The position numbers and the translations under genes were made by a program. From the NCBI GenBank assembly GCA_030531505.1, contig JAUNNH010000003.1, positions 1 through 64,000 of the forward strand: a DNA stretch of 64,000 nt, in the 5' to 3' direction. Below the pieces are notes generated by a model. That model searched no databases. It had not been told where the DNA came from and saw only the letters and a list, made by a program, of their open reading frames with translations. This DNA comes from Eubacteriales bacterium. GTDB lineage: Bacteria; Bacillota; Clostridia; Oscillospirales; Oscillospiraceae. Positions 53,601 through 62,227 of the stretch are shown here, in pieces (within the stretch, counting starts at the first letter, position 1; every line of letters starts with the position of its first letter).

Positions 53601-55956
53601 CATTCATGGACCGTTCTTTGGTAGACCGTTCCATATTTTGAATAGCAAGGGCAAATAGCTGCCGTGCTGCCGTGTCGTCAGACGCTTCGGACATATCCCG
53701 TGCCAGCCTTGCCGCTCGCTGCCGACTGTCTGAGAACAAAAGCACCTTCCTCCCCTCGTTAGGAAGAGTGTCGGATTTGTCAGTTTTTCCGGCGACCGGT
53801 GGCTGTGACAGAAACTGGGATTTTATCAGGTTAAAAAACGACTGATTTCCTCTCGTGCTGAATGAGCTGAGCTGTGATTTGGAAAGCTGGTGCAAACAGT
53901 GCGGACACGTTGGAAAAGTCAGAGTCTGAGGACGGCCTTTAGCGGAATAATTACAATAGTATAATTTCCTAATCCCTGGCTTTCCGGCTTTTGAATCATC
54001 GTGAAAATCGATAAATCCGCTGTTGATATCCAAATAGCACGGACGAATGGGGTTTTTGCCTTGCTTTTTTTCCAGACGAAACTCACTTGATGGAATGAAA
54101 AGATGGATTTCTTTCATTTGACGATCCATTAGCTGGCCGGGATAATGCCAGAGGTAAATACGATTACGCTCGGCAAGATCATCTTCCAAGATATATCCCT
54201 TATAATATAATGCGCCGCATCTTCGATCATTATATAATTCATATACGACACTATGACAATGCGGGCAAGTCATGTGCCCATCAGCCAGGAACACCTCACC
54301 CAGGGTTAAGCTCCCATCTGTATGTGAGTGCAGACATTCTGCGTTCGCGCAGGCATATACGCCCTTGATTCCTCGAAAAAGCATGTGCATACGAGCGGGG
54401 AAAAGCACAGCGTTCTTTCTGCTTTTTGCTAATGGGGCAATGGCTAGGAGCACCCCCACAGCGAAAAGCGCATTATCAGGCAGCTGATCCGGGAATATTC
54501 TGGCAGCTAATTCTGAGAGAGAAACGGCTGCTCCTCGGCACTCGTTAATAAGGACATGAAACGGACGATATTCAATCAGCTTGTTGTACATCCATTCATA
54601 TGCACTTGTTAAATCTGCGAATGGCGCCGCAGATCCATCTACTCCTTTCCAAAATTCATTTAGCGCCTGCAGGCATGTGGCTTCATTTTCAAAGCAATCC
54701 GGGTCAGAATGAAGAATCTTGTCAAAAGGTATATCGTACACAAGCCTGCCGCTGACATCTTCCCGCTCGCCTGATAAATAGCAGAATTTGGTGCTATCGT
54801 CTGAAGCAGTGAGCTCCAACGCAAACTTCTTAACAGCTGCTTTGTCTTCCTGGTTCTTGTTAGGCATACTGGCAGTTGTCAGAATGAACTGCACTTGATC
54901 CCGTGTTATTTTAAGTTTATGAAAAAGCCTACGGATTAAAAGCGCGACCTCGCCCCCGGAAGACCCGCGATACATATGTGCTTCATCAATAATGAATAAC
55001 AGCTTGTTCTGCTTATCTGCATTAAGCCATGCCTTCGTCTGCTCCCATACTTTCGCTTCTTGTGGTCTTAAAAGCATATATTCGAGCATGGAATAGTTTG
55101 TAATAAGAATATCGGGGCAAAACTGCTGAATCTCATATCGCGTAATCAATTCCGCATCATCATCGTTTGGAATATGCTGACCCGAATGAAGGCGCTCCAA
55201 GAAGCTCCCCATATCCGTTTTTGCTGGGATTTTCCCTTCTTCTAAGAGTTTATTGTAATATTTTTTCTCTTGATCGTCTTGGGGCGAGGTCATCCGTTTC
55301 AGCGTTCGTTCCAGTTTGTGATCTTCGGAACTTCTAGGTTCAATGCCAGGGTAGGGTGTGCGTCCCGTATACATCCCGAATTGAGGCCTGCGGACATCAC
55401 CACCGCAGGTTTCTCTGAAAATGCAAATGAACTCATTTTGGGGGTCTCCAATCAGTCTCCGTAAGCGGCTGACTTGATCAGAAACGAGGGCATTCATGGG
55501 ATACATGATGATGGATCTGACGCCTCTGCTCTCCCATGTGTCAGGGTGATCGTGTGCTTCGGATGTTAGTTTTGCAAGGAGTGGCCACATAAAGCATTCC
55601 GTTTTACCAGAACCCGTGCCAGTAGAAACGAACAGGTCTGAGCCCTCGTATGCGCGTTCCAAAGCTGTAATCTGATGATTAAACGGAGCAGGGAACACCC
55701 CCAGCCCAGCGTCAGATAGTTTGATAAAGTACGATTTAAGCCAATCGGGAATCTGGGCAGCCCTTATTCCATCTTGTGTTGTCTTATAAGCTGGCGCAGA
55801 CTCAATATAGGGCTTTTTATACAGCAACCCTTCCTTATCGAGGTTTTCTTTAATTGCACCAAGCAGGAGCGGGGATTTTCCAAAATACTGCGACTTGATA
55901 TAGTCTTCAAGCTCATTTCTTAGCTTGAAGTGAATAGAGTTCGCACCACTCGACAT
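50689..55956 (-). CDS. Large DEAH-box helicase with DUF1998-like C-terminus (DruE/DrmA-like)
   Basis: 1755 residues. SF2 motifs: I STGTGSGKTE (~111-120), Ia MYPMNALVSDQ, II FIIDEAHMYRGS (~321-332), III LTTASMPN, V STTTMEVGIDIG (~1100), VI YQQRAGRAGRRGS (~1122). Several Cys-x-x-Cys pairs occur in the middle (CDQCSEL..CPSCGS; CTECGW..CPFCGN). The C-terminal DUF1998-type cluster CDCENACHKCLKHYRNQ..GLLDRFAAL (~1625) follows SLSSGAGYSV. This plan is shared by DruE of Druantia, DrmA/DrmB-type DISARM proteins and MrfA. It is the last gene of the four-gene operon, with GGAGG before its ATG. The translocation substrate is probably DNA, by family. Confidence 0.9.
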   Translation of the reverse strand: MSSGANSIHFKLRNELEDYIKSQYFGKSPLLLGAIKENLDKEGLLYKKPYIESAPAYKTTQDGIRAAQIPDWLKSYFIKLSDAGLGVFPAPFNHQITALERAYEGSDLFVSTGTGSGKTECFMWPLLAKLTSEAHDHPDTWESRGVRSIIMYPMNALVSDQVSRLRRLIGDPQNEFICIFRETCGGDVRRPQFGMYTGRTPYPGIEPRSSEDHKLERTLKRMTSPQDDQEKKYYNKLLEEGKIPAKTDMGSFLERLHSGQHIPNDDDAELITRYEIQQFCPDILITNYSMLEYMLLRPQEAKVWEQTKAWLNADKQNKLLFIIDEAHMYRGSSGGEVALLIRRLFHKLKITRDQVQFILTTASMPNKNQEDKAAVKKFALELTASDDSTKFCYLSGEREDVSGRLVYDIPFDKILHSDPDCFENEATCLQALNEFWKGVDGSAAPFADLTSAYEWMYNKLIEYRPFHVLINECRGAAVSLSELAARIFPDQLPDNALFAVGVLLAIAPLAKSRKNAVLFPARMHMLFRGIKGVYACANAECLHSHTDGSLTLGEVFLADGHMTCPHCHSVVYELYNDRRCGALYYKGYILEDDLAERNRIYLWHYPGQLMDRQMKEIHLFIPSSEFRLEKKQGKNPIRPCYLDINSGFIDFHDDSKAGKPGIRKLYYCNYSAKGRPQTLTFPTCPHCLHQLSKSQLSSFSTRGNQSFFNLIKSQFLSQPPVAGKTDKSDTLPNEGRKVLLFSDSRQRAARLARDMSEASDDTAARQLFALAIQNMERSTKERSMNDLYDYFCLAAAINHVKIFHEPERRKFAEDCQTALGSYERSKRRGREYEPRFGIANAPIQMQKHLLRLFCGGYNTLIDSAVSWIEPTDSALLDAVDMLEERGVEVSEEECLSFFNAWIINIMDSAVALGQTISDLVRQDVRANYSGYGLDRNWSFSKNMKDICGWNDRSQEMDIWKDVLRSVFLDTAQPDNGKLYVDLSRIKPRFDPSHAWYRCDQCSELTPFLFHGRCPSCGSDKIHIMTADEFNSLDFWRRPIEEALLGDRIRVIDTEEHTAQLSHKDQRDNLWSKTEEYELRFQDLIQKDETPVDILSSTTTMEVGIDIGSLVAVGLRNIPPMRENYQQRAGRAGRRGSSLSTIVTFCEDGPHDTLYFTDPVPMFRGDPRKPWIDIESEKLIQRHLSMVLLQEYLKRCSDSMDRIPAAVFLDDRLAGFFKFIEEIKSIKSSVLIPNTTDDFDVVLWKEELILALKQLKQKRDTHPELYGVMDSGSIAEDAKSLLDSLYEEGIIPTYSFPKNVVSTYISNNEGKLDYQVERGLDVAIGEYAPGRAIVVDKRTYQIGGFYYPGSERRSGRAASPARAFVDDRNYLKDIQTCTECGWFGLDEDHVDVCPFCGNVKLTYSRQMLRPWGFAPRDGEAIPEVQLSEEYTAVQQPLYSTLPDAEEMQSVPGWKHVRIASRKNQRIIMMNKGSEDHGFMVCKDCGAAFPGDDGSALENIRRPYRSKYLRGPCKHSNAININLGYDFVTDMLVLEFALDDRVIDTHRKDNPWLSRAAQSFAEALRLTASKELDIEFTELVTGYRLRSNASGVFLDVYLYDSLSSGAGYSVRVAEEIQTLLIGVEDILKSCDCENACHKCLKHYRNQYVHGLLDRFAALQLLKWGRDGVVAPPIPIYRQKEMLFPLSRILEESNCPIYASDNDISSKNTKGEKKIVVYPAMWVEPCDGKTIYVSDAYLKYAKPYAVRKIEHEMNQSEP

Positions 55957-55958
55957 GT

Positions 55959-56969
55959 TTATTCCTCCACAAATTGATAACCTGTCGTTTCAAAAGTGCT
56001 TTTAATATCTTCAAATACGCTCGTGCTCATAATCCTTCTGAAATCATTAGGATAATCTATGTAAGCATTTGGCCAACTGTATAGACGAATAAGATTTAAC
56101 TCTTCTGGGGGATAAAGGTAAGCGATGTGAAGATAAACAACATCTCCATCAATGCTGTATGTGGACGGAGGAAGCGTTTTCTGCGTATAGAGGCAAGCAT
56201 TGGACAGACGCCTATAATCATACTCTGTTGTCATCCATGCTGGGAGTTGAGAAACAAGCATTCTTTCCTTTACTGCCCGATACAAATAATATGTAGTTGC
56301 TCCCGGAACCACACGTCTTGCAAGTGATACGGTGTCATCCAGATCCGGCGTATCTTTCCAGTATCCATAGCCAAAGGGTGGTTTGAGTCGTAGATACTGG
56401 AAGGCTGTCACACCTGAATACTCAGACCAATGAGCTTGCGAAACTATCCCTTTCCATGTGTCAAAAAATGGCTGTTTTTGTAATAGAAACATTTCCGAGA
56501 GACTTACTCTTTTGTTTTCAGCCTCTTGTTGCACAGGGTAGTAACATCCTAAGCCGCTAACATACCGCTTCTCACTGATCGTATTTCCCCTAAGATATAT
56601 ATTATTAATTCCAACTCCTACTTTACGCTGCGGTGCAACAAGTCGGTTGGGCTGGTGATAAACCGTCCCGGATTCTTTAAATACTCGGAAAATCTCGCTG
56701 CTTTGCTGCTCGTATTCAAGTGAAAATGCGGAGATCATTTCGGGGTAAATGTCAAGGAGAGATTCAAGCGTGCTCTCGATGCGCCGTTTGAAATGCGTGA
56801 TACTGGCTGGTTGAAGATCCTCTTGTATATCCCATAGAGATGAATAGCCTGTCTGACCAAGAAAACTATATATGACCCTGGACATCCATGAGGATTCACT
56901 CTCCTGAATGCCTCTTTTTATGTAAAACTCTTTGCTGATTGAATCAAGCAAGCTAAAATAATCTGTCAT
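55959..56969 (-). CDS. Unknown protein of the DUF1998-helicase operon (336 aa)
   Basis: No recognised domain. A helical N-terminal third (~1-90, with SSWMSRVIYSFLGQTGYSSLWD) is followed by a mixed region rich in aromatic residues (FGYGYWKDTPDLDDTVSLAR, RRVVPGATTYYLY, AYIDYPNDFRRIM). No signal peptide or membrane helix. Its start overlaps the 889-residue gene's stop (ATGA), and its stop is 2 nt before the helicase start. It must be produced in step with both. In length it is close to DruD-type proteins, but I cannot claim homology from sequence reading. Confidence 0.8.
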   Translation of the reverse strand: MTDYFSLLDSISKEFYIKRGIQESESSWMSRVIYSFLGQTGYSSLWDIQEDLQPASITHFKRRIESTLESLLDIYPEMISAFSLEYEQQSSEIFRVFKESGTVYHQPNRLVAPQRKVGVGINNIYLRGNTISEKRYVSGLGCYYPVQQEAENKRVSLSEMFLLQKQPFFDTWKGIVSQAHWSEYSGVTAFQYLRLKPPFGYGYWKDTPDLDDTVSLARRVVPGATTYYLYRAVKERMLVSQLPAWMTTEYDYRRLSNACLYTQKTLPPSTYSIDGDVVYLHIAYLYPPEELNLIRLYSWPNAYIDYPNDFRRIMSTSVFEDIKSTFETTGYQFVEE

Positions 56970-59635
56970 TGAGACTCTCCCACAAGTTGCTCAACCGGAT
57001 AATCATTCTTATACTTTTCTAACACGTCAGTTTTATCGAGGAAAAGCGCAAGAGGCTCAAGCACAAAGATGTAATCGTTATCAATCTTTTTATCTGGAAT
57101 CAATTGGTGATAATCAGTGAGGATGCGCTGTATCGTGTTTTTCGCGATGAGACTCAATTTCATCTCCTGAAGAAGCTTGGAATAGCACTCTCTGACATCA
57201 ATATCGGTTTTCGGCACGAATGCCTTAAAAGGTTCTGCCATACGCCCTCCCAAATAGTTCATGGTGGGCGCAGAATCAACGAGCTTATCTGTAAACATTG
57301 GGAAACAATAGTTGATCAAACTGTTCGGTTCAATTGCGAGATCCTCGGCAAAGGGATGAACCAATATGTAGTATCTATTTCTGTTAGAAAGCAATTTAAG
57401 AACGCTTGGGTACCAATCGTGCTCAAACGGGTTCTCAACAATAACGACTTCTGTGTCTGAATTGCTGCATTTTCTGAGGTCATTTTCATTGTAATCCCCG
57501 CCACAATGAAGTGTGGCCGGAGTACATCCAAATAGCGCGAGCGAAAACGCGTTTGCTATTTCGTTGCCGTTAGGGCCAGCCATAAGAATCGGCATTTTAT
57601 TCAAATAGGCAGCGTACAGAAAGCCTGATAAAGCGACTATTTTGTCGGCGGCCACTCCGGCTTCCGGAAGCTCTGCTTGAAGGTTGAGTAATAACTCCCT
57701 CCAATCGTTGCTGACCTCCAGGTCATCTGCGTTGCAATATTCTCCATTGCTAAAACATGGGAAAGCCAAAGAAGTGGTTGCCTCATATGGATTCTGAGCT
57801 GGCAAAGAATGAACAAAAGCATTTTCTGCAATAAAACTCGCCGCGTTTTTCCTGGCTTGTTCTATCTTGGCGTTCACTTGTTCTTCAACATCGGCGGCGA
57901 GCTTTTGTTTGGATTGGATTTGCTTTTGCAGAGCATCTATCTGACCCTCAAGAGCTGCAAATTCCTTCGTTTTCCTTTCCACAAGGGCTTGCTGTTTAGT
58001 GCATTCTTCTTCAATATCTACTAATTTTTGCTCAGCTGCATTGAGCAACTCTTGATTATTATCTTCCCACTCTTGGCGCAGTTGTCTTTGGCATTCTTTA
58101 AGTAAACCTTCATTGTTTCTGATGATTTGCACCATTATATCGTTTTCAGGTGTTCTTCCAGCTAAAATGCTGTCCGCCTGATTAACGAACAAGGCTATAT
58201 ACTGTTTTGCGTCTTCAAGGCTACAATCACATTCAGACGAAATATCGTCCATTAGGGTTTCAACTTCTATTTCAGACAAGAAATTTCTTACTTGCCGCAC
58301 CTCAGAAGTAGAAAAGCCTTTTTGCTTTAGGACAGATTTTGTAATTCGACGAAGAATAACATCTCTTGTAACTTCAACAGGGTTTTTCACTTTTATTATT
58401 CTTGAAGGAAGACCTGTACTTAAATAGCGGAAGAATACTTTACTGTCGATCCGTACCATGTCATTTTCTGTAAAGGTAAACTCAGCAAGAGATAATATGT
58501 TTTGGCTCAGATAGAATCCGCCATCATATTCGTTTAAATATTCCGAACTGCATAGCAGCCCCTCATATTCAGCACCGTTAAAAAAGGCAAGTAATAGCTT
58601 TTGCGGAACAATTGGTACAGACACTCCTTCTTTTAACCTGTCCACCAAATCATAAACGTTGCTGCAATCGTCCCTTATTATGATTTCAATCGGAACAAAA
58701 GATGAATTATACGAAGTTAGTATTCTTTCTTTCTGAGGATCAAGCTCATTGCTGGTTACTGTCCAGTCCCAAATCCCATAGGTTCCTTCTTGCTTTGGCC
58801 CATCTTTTTGATAAAGCCGAGTCCTGGAAGGAGTTTCATTTAAAAAGACACTACTAATTTCACCATCTATTGTAATATCGGCGCATCTGTCAAGGCGATC
58901 ACGTCCGCGATCATCATAATATTTTCTACACAACGAGACAACTGTGTATCCTGGGGCGGGAGAGTAGTCAGTTTTACTGATTGCATACTTTGCCAAGCTC
59001 CTATAACCATCCAATTCATCCTGCATTTCTGTGAGTTGAATATTATTTTGCTCAACTTTTTGGTCAATGGAAGCCTTAGCCTCTAACAGTTCACTATACT
59101 CTTTTTGCAATGCAGAAAGCTTTTCATCACTTTCTAATATTTTCGCTTTAGCCTCCGCTTCAATCCGATCTGCTTCCTCCTCAGCCGTTTTTGCCGCTTC
59201 CTCCGCTTGCTCGAGTCTTGCCCTCAGTTCAATCGCATATTGCGTCATAAGTATGTATTCTTCTGGATACTGCTCTCCGGACAGGAGGAAGAATAGTTTA
59301 ATCTGATTGGAAAAAACGCTCTTTGATAGAGTTTCGGTTATAGCATCTGTAAGGGCTTTGCCTTCGCCTACAAGCGCGTTTATATGGTCATGGATTTCAT
59401 CAAGCCACTTTTGGACGCCAACATTAATAAAATCACAAACAAACCCTTCGTCCCGGTTTTTAATTACGAAAGAGAAGGTTTCCTCTTCAGACGCCTTTTT
59501 TAAGTTATAGCCGAGTTTTATTTTATTTAATTTCTCAGGGTTTTTGCGGAAGAAGTCCTTAAAGTTTCGCGCAGATATTATTCTACACAGTGATAAAAGA
59601 TCATCATTGCTGAGGTCGACAACATAGTTTTTCAT
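56966..59635 (-). CDS. 889-residue coiled-coil protein with degenerate P-loop-like domain
   Basis: Four parts are visible: an N-terminal helical domain (~1-135), a first coiled coil (~140-215), a central globular region (~220-520) and a second coiled coil (~540-640). The C-terminal ~240 residues look like a AAA/P-loop fold. After KMPILMAGPNGNEIANAFSL (~675-695) come ALFGCTPATLHCGGDYNENDL and TEVVIVENPF, the expected places of Walker A, sensor and Walker B. The Walker A lysine is absent (GPNGNEIA), so ATP hydrolysis is unlikely. The start has AAGGAGAT. Second gene of the operon. The fold assignment is inference. Confidence 0.8.
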   Translation of the reverse strand: MKNYVVDLSNDDLLSLCRIISARNFKDFFRKNPEKLNKIKLGYNLKKASEEETFSFVIKNRDEGFVCDFINVGVQKWLDEIHDHINALVGEGKALTDAITETLSKSVFSNQIKLFFLLSGEQYPEEYILMTQYAIELRARLEQAEEAAKTAEEEADRIEAEAKAKILESDEKLSALQKEYSELLEAKASIDQKVEQNNIQLTEMQDELDGYRSLAKYAISKTDYSPAPGYTVVSLCRKYYDDRGRDRLDRCADITIDGEISSVFLNETPSRTRLYQKDGPKQEGTYGIWDWTVTSNELDPQKERILTSYNSSFVPIEIIIRDDCSNVYDLVDRLKEGVSVPIVPQKLLLAFFNGAEYEGLLCSSEYLNEYDGGFYLSQNILSLAEFTFTENDMVRIDSKVFFRYLSTGLPSRIIKVKNPVEVTRDVILRRITKSVLKQKGFSTSEVRQVRNFLSEIEVETLMDDISSECDCSLEDAKQYIALFVNQADSILAGRTPENDIMVQIIRNNEGLLKECQRQLRQEWEDNNQELLNAAEQKLVDIEEECTKQQALVERKTKEFAALEGQIDALQKQIQSKQKLAADVEEQVNAKIEQARKNAASFIAENAFVHSLPAQNPYEATTSLAFPCFSNGEYCNADDLEVSNDWRELLLNLQAELPEAGVAADKIVALSGFLYAAYLNKMPILMAGPNGNEIANAFSLALFGCTPATLHCGGDYNENDLRKCSNSDTEVVIVENPFEHDWYPSVLKLLSNRNRYYILVHPFAEDLAIEPNSLINYCFPMFTDKLVDSAPTMNYLGGRMAEPFKAFVPKTDIDVRECYSKLLQEMKLSLIAKNTIQRILTDYHQLIPDKKIDNDYIFVLEPLALFLDKTDVLEKYKNDYPVEQLVGESQ

Positions 59636-59647
59636 AATGGATCTCCT

Positions 59648-61189
59648 TCATTCTTTCTTTGCGGAGAGTTGACTTATTAAATACTTCATCGCTTTTCTAG
59701 GCGCAGTCCCTCTCCTGATCGCCTGATAAAGCCACTGTTTTGTTTGAGGATATTTCTCCAGTTGAGCAGCAAGCGAACCATAACGATGAGGGACGTGCAT
59801 TTCGTTTCCATGAAATGATGTTAGAACCGAGACAAAACGTGCATCTTCTGTAGAAAGAGCGGTTTCTGCAGCTTTGGTAAAGGATGCAGACCAGATTATA
59901 TCTAAGCCAACAAGAATCTCGATCTCCGTTCCAAAATCGATGCTATCGATCGAGCAAATGATCTGTGAAGAAATACTACGTCGGTCACTTACTGCACCGT
60001 TTTTTCGGATGATGGCTTTTCCGTCATATGGGACTAAAACCTTTATTATTTCCTTTGACGGTAAGCTGCTATTTGTTCCGGGCATAATAGTGTTCCCGTT
60101 AATATCCTGAACTTGGATTTCTAACGCCTCGCCAACTTGATCCAGCGACTCCCTCCAATAATACAAATACTGCAAAACGTTTGCTCGCCCTGATGAAATC
60201 AACTGCTGTCTTCCATTGCAAGGAACTTTTGAGATTTGTCCGTATTTTGAGCAGGCGAGAGATCTGACAGACGCGTACGGAAAAGTGGAGATTCTTTTTT
60301 CCCGCTGTCCATATGAATGAATAACAAGAAAATCGTCAGGATGTTTTATCACATAGGGTGTTTTTATATGTAAAGGCCAAATGGGATTTACTTGAAGAGG
60401 GAAATCTGTCAGCCGGTAGTGGAGCGATAAGAAAAACTTTGCAGCCTCAATGTCTAACTCCGTTGCTTCGACTAAATAAAGGTTCCAAGTAACCCCACCC
60501 GAGCAAACTTTATTCTGTAGGGAAAACAATATACTGGGGCTAGATTCAGATAATTGACTTGTAGTTAACAGATAGTATTTTCGCCGTACAAGTACATCAG
60601 AATCCGTAGTCAACATTTTCCCAGTCTGTGAGTCGAACAGACTTCCTTCTTCACTAATTCCTTTTACTGTTTTCGGCCAATATGTTGTCAATTGTTGTGG
60701 TGAAATGACCATATATTTTTCGGAAGGGATGTTACCAACTGGAAGATATGTAATAGCATCATCTTTAAAATAATCATCAAAAGAATATGTATAGCTTATT
60801 TTGTCAGAAATCCTGATTGTTACAACTTGTGCCTTACCACTTCGTAGAATGTCCTGTGGCACATAAAGGAAGCCAAGTTCCAGATGAAATATATCTCCTT
60901 GACATACCAGTTTAATTGGCAACTCATGCTCACCTTTATTAATCGGTGTATACCACGAACCAAATGTTCTCTCTGGACAGCTTTTATTATCCTCATATGA
61001 GCTGTGTTTAAAGTGTCTTACTTGCTTATTACCTCCTGTTAGAGACACATATTGTTGGCATAGTTCACACATAAAAATGCCACTGTGTGCAGAAACGGTT
61101 CCACCCGGATAAAGCTTAGCAGCTTCTTCCGCTGAAACTCGAATCCAGCCATGTTCAGACCACATGCAAACATGATTTAAAGCTGCCAC
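59648..61189 (-). CDS. CoiA-like zinc-binding protein, first gene of the helicase operon
   Basis: About 513 residues. The N-terminal ~85 contain a CoiA-like zinc site: FMCELCQQYVSL..QVRHFKHSSYEDNKSCPER (C-x2-C, H-x2-H, C). The rest is a long mostly beta region without recognised motifs, ending in a helical YPQTKQWLYQAIRRGTAPRKAM. GTG 61189 has GGGGTGA 5 nt upstream; TTG 61204 is an alternative. 12 nt separate its stop from the 889-residue gene. CoiA-like domains are linked to DNA processing, in line with a defence or nucleic acid sensing role. Confidence 0.72.
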   Translation of the reverse strand: MAALNHVCMWSEHGWIRVSAEEAAKLYPGGTVSAHSGIFMCELCQQYVSLTGGNKQVRHFKHSSYEDNKSCPERTFGSWYTPINKGEHELPIKLVCQGDIFHLELGFLYVPQDILRSGKAQVVTIRISDKISYTYSFDDYFKDDAITYLPVGNIPSEKYMVISPQQLTTYWPKTVKGISEEGSLFDSQTGKMLTTDSDVLVRRKYYLLTTSQLSESSPSILFSLQNKVCSGGVTWNLYLVEATELDIEAAKFFLSLHYRLTDFPLQVNPIWPLHIKTPYVIKHPDDFLVIHSYGQREKRISTFPYASVRSLACSKYGQISKVPCNGRQQLISSGRANVLQYLYYWRESLDQVGEALEIQVQDINGNTIMPGTNSSLPSKEIIKVLVPYDGKAIIRKNGAVSDRRSISSQIICSIDSIDFGTEIEILVGLDIIWSASFTKAAETALSTEDARFVSVLTSFHGNEMHVPHRYGSLAAQLEKYPQTKQWLYQAIRRGTAPRKAMKYLISQLSAKKE

Positions 61190-61256
61190 ATTTTCACCCC
61201 ACAAGCACTTCTGTCAAAAGCTAATGCTATCGTAATATTTCTGGCTTTTTGTGTAA

Positions 61257-61283
61257 ATTATACCATGGTTTTCTCGATATTAA
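61257..61283 (-). promoter_or_regulatory. Possible promoter of the four-gene operon
   Basis: Minus-strand TATAAT (61257-61262), preceded by TGG, with a poor TTAATA -35 at 15-nt spacing. About 65 nt upstream of the start codon. Confidence 0.4.
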
Positions 61284-61289
61284 CAGACC

Positions 61290-61915
61290 AAGTCGTTGTT
61301 TTTAGCAGATTGATGGCTTTTTGTGACAGCAGCTCTTGTAATCCGATCTTACATCGAAAAATCCTAATGGCGCACTTCTATACGGGTCAGCTTCGGCTGG
61401 CCCGTTTGCTTATTCTTGGGGGCTGATTAACACTTTTCCTTTTGATTGGGAAATCAAAACCGTGACCGCCGGAGGCAGGAACCGCGGCGGGAGACGCAGA
61501 GTGATTCGAGGGATTGGGGAGCGAAATCCCCAACAAGTGCCGGAGGGCACAAATTCATTTTTGGCAGACGATACGAAACTTGCTCTTAGCAAGTTTTGAT
61601 CTCGGAACGAACAGGCAAAAACGAATAAGTGTGGCACAAGGCGAATCTTGCTCTCAAATTGTTTGCAGCCATAATCCATTTTCTTTTTGAAAAAGCTCGC
61701 CTTAGTCTGTATGTTTTTTGAAAAAATACACTCTCAATGTCATAAAAGCGCCTTGCCAGCTGCCTCGGATAATAGAGGCAGCTTTTTTCTTTGGCGAGCG
61801 GAGAAAATGTTTTTTCAGAGGGTTGTAAAAACGCCTTTCTCTCTGCCTAGCAAGTGAAGGGGTATTTTGTATATGGAAAAGAAAAACTTGGAAAACTATA
61901 TGGAGAGGTGAGCAA
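61290..61915. other. Noncoding stretch with mobile-element-like sequence
   Basis: No gene with a convincing start. A hairpin ACGGGTCAGC / GCTGGCCCGT lies near 61381-61404. 61440-61570 is GC-rich and contains repeated GGAG/CGGAGG segments; it resembles noncoding stretches I associate with clostridial conjugative elements. I see no integrase, attachment site or tRNA. Confidence 0.4.
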
Positions 61916-62170
61916 GTGGAAATTGACGTCAAAGACAAGGAAAAACGTGTGAACATCTGGCTCACCCGTGCGGAGAGCCAGGACCCCGCAGTGCTGGAGT
62001 CCCTGAAGCCGATCTATCAGGAGTACAAGACCAAAAAGTATCTGGTGGCGGTGTTCTCGTCCGGCACCGAGGACTTGAAAAGCCTGACCTGTGATCTGCT
62101 GCGCTACAACCGCGTCCGGCTGCGCGAGCCGGAAAAGCAAAAGGAAAAGGCGCACGATTACGCCAGATAA
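61916..62170 (+). CDS. Small conserved protein typical of Firmicutes conjugative elements
   Basis: 84 residues beginning (GTG start, GGAGAGGTG upstream) EIDVKDKEKRVNIWLTRAE and containing YKTKKYLVAVFSSGTEDL and LLRYNRVRL. This small cytosolic protein, of unknown role, recurs on Tn1549/CTn-type elements in gut Clostridia, as I remember it. It is a marker of a conjugative-element remnant at the right end of the island. A terminator follows 7 nt later. Confidence 0.7.
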   Translation: MEIDVKDKEKRVNIWLTRAESQDPAVLESLKPIYQEYKTKKYLVAVFSSGTEDLKSLTCDLLRYNRVRLREPEKQKEKAHDYAR

Positions 62171-62176
62171 AACGTG

Positions 62177-62206
62177 GAGGCTCCGCCGAAAAGCGGAGCC
62201 TCTTCG
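62177..62206 (+). terminator. Terminator of the small conjugative-element gene
   Basis: Perfect stem GAGGCTCCGC / GCGGAGCCTC, loop CGAAAA, followed by TTCG. Confidence 0.85.
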
Positions 62207-62227
62207 TTGGTTTATGAGGTTTATTGC

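Noticed and set aside
50689-61189. Canonical DISARM or BREX system
   Set aside because: No methyltransferase, PLD nuclease, PglZ or BrxC-type protein is present.
61410-61679. Minus-strand frame of 89 codons in the island end
   Set aside because: No ribosome binding site, unusual composition, and the region looks noncoding.
45437-62206. Complete conjugative or phage element
   Set aside because: No integrase, relaxase, T4SS, capsid or portal gene was found; only one small element-associated gene remains.
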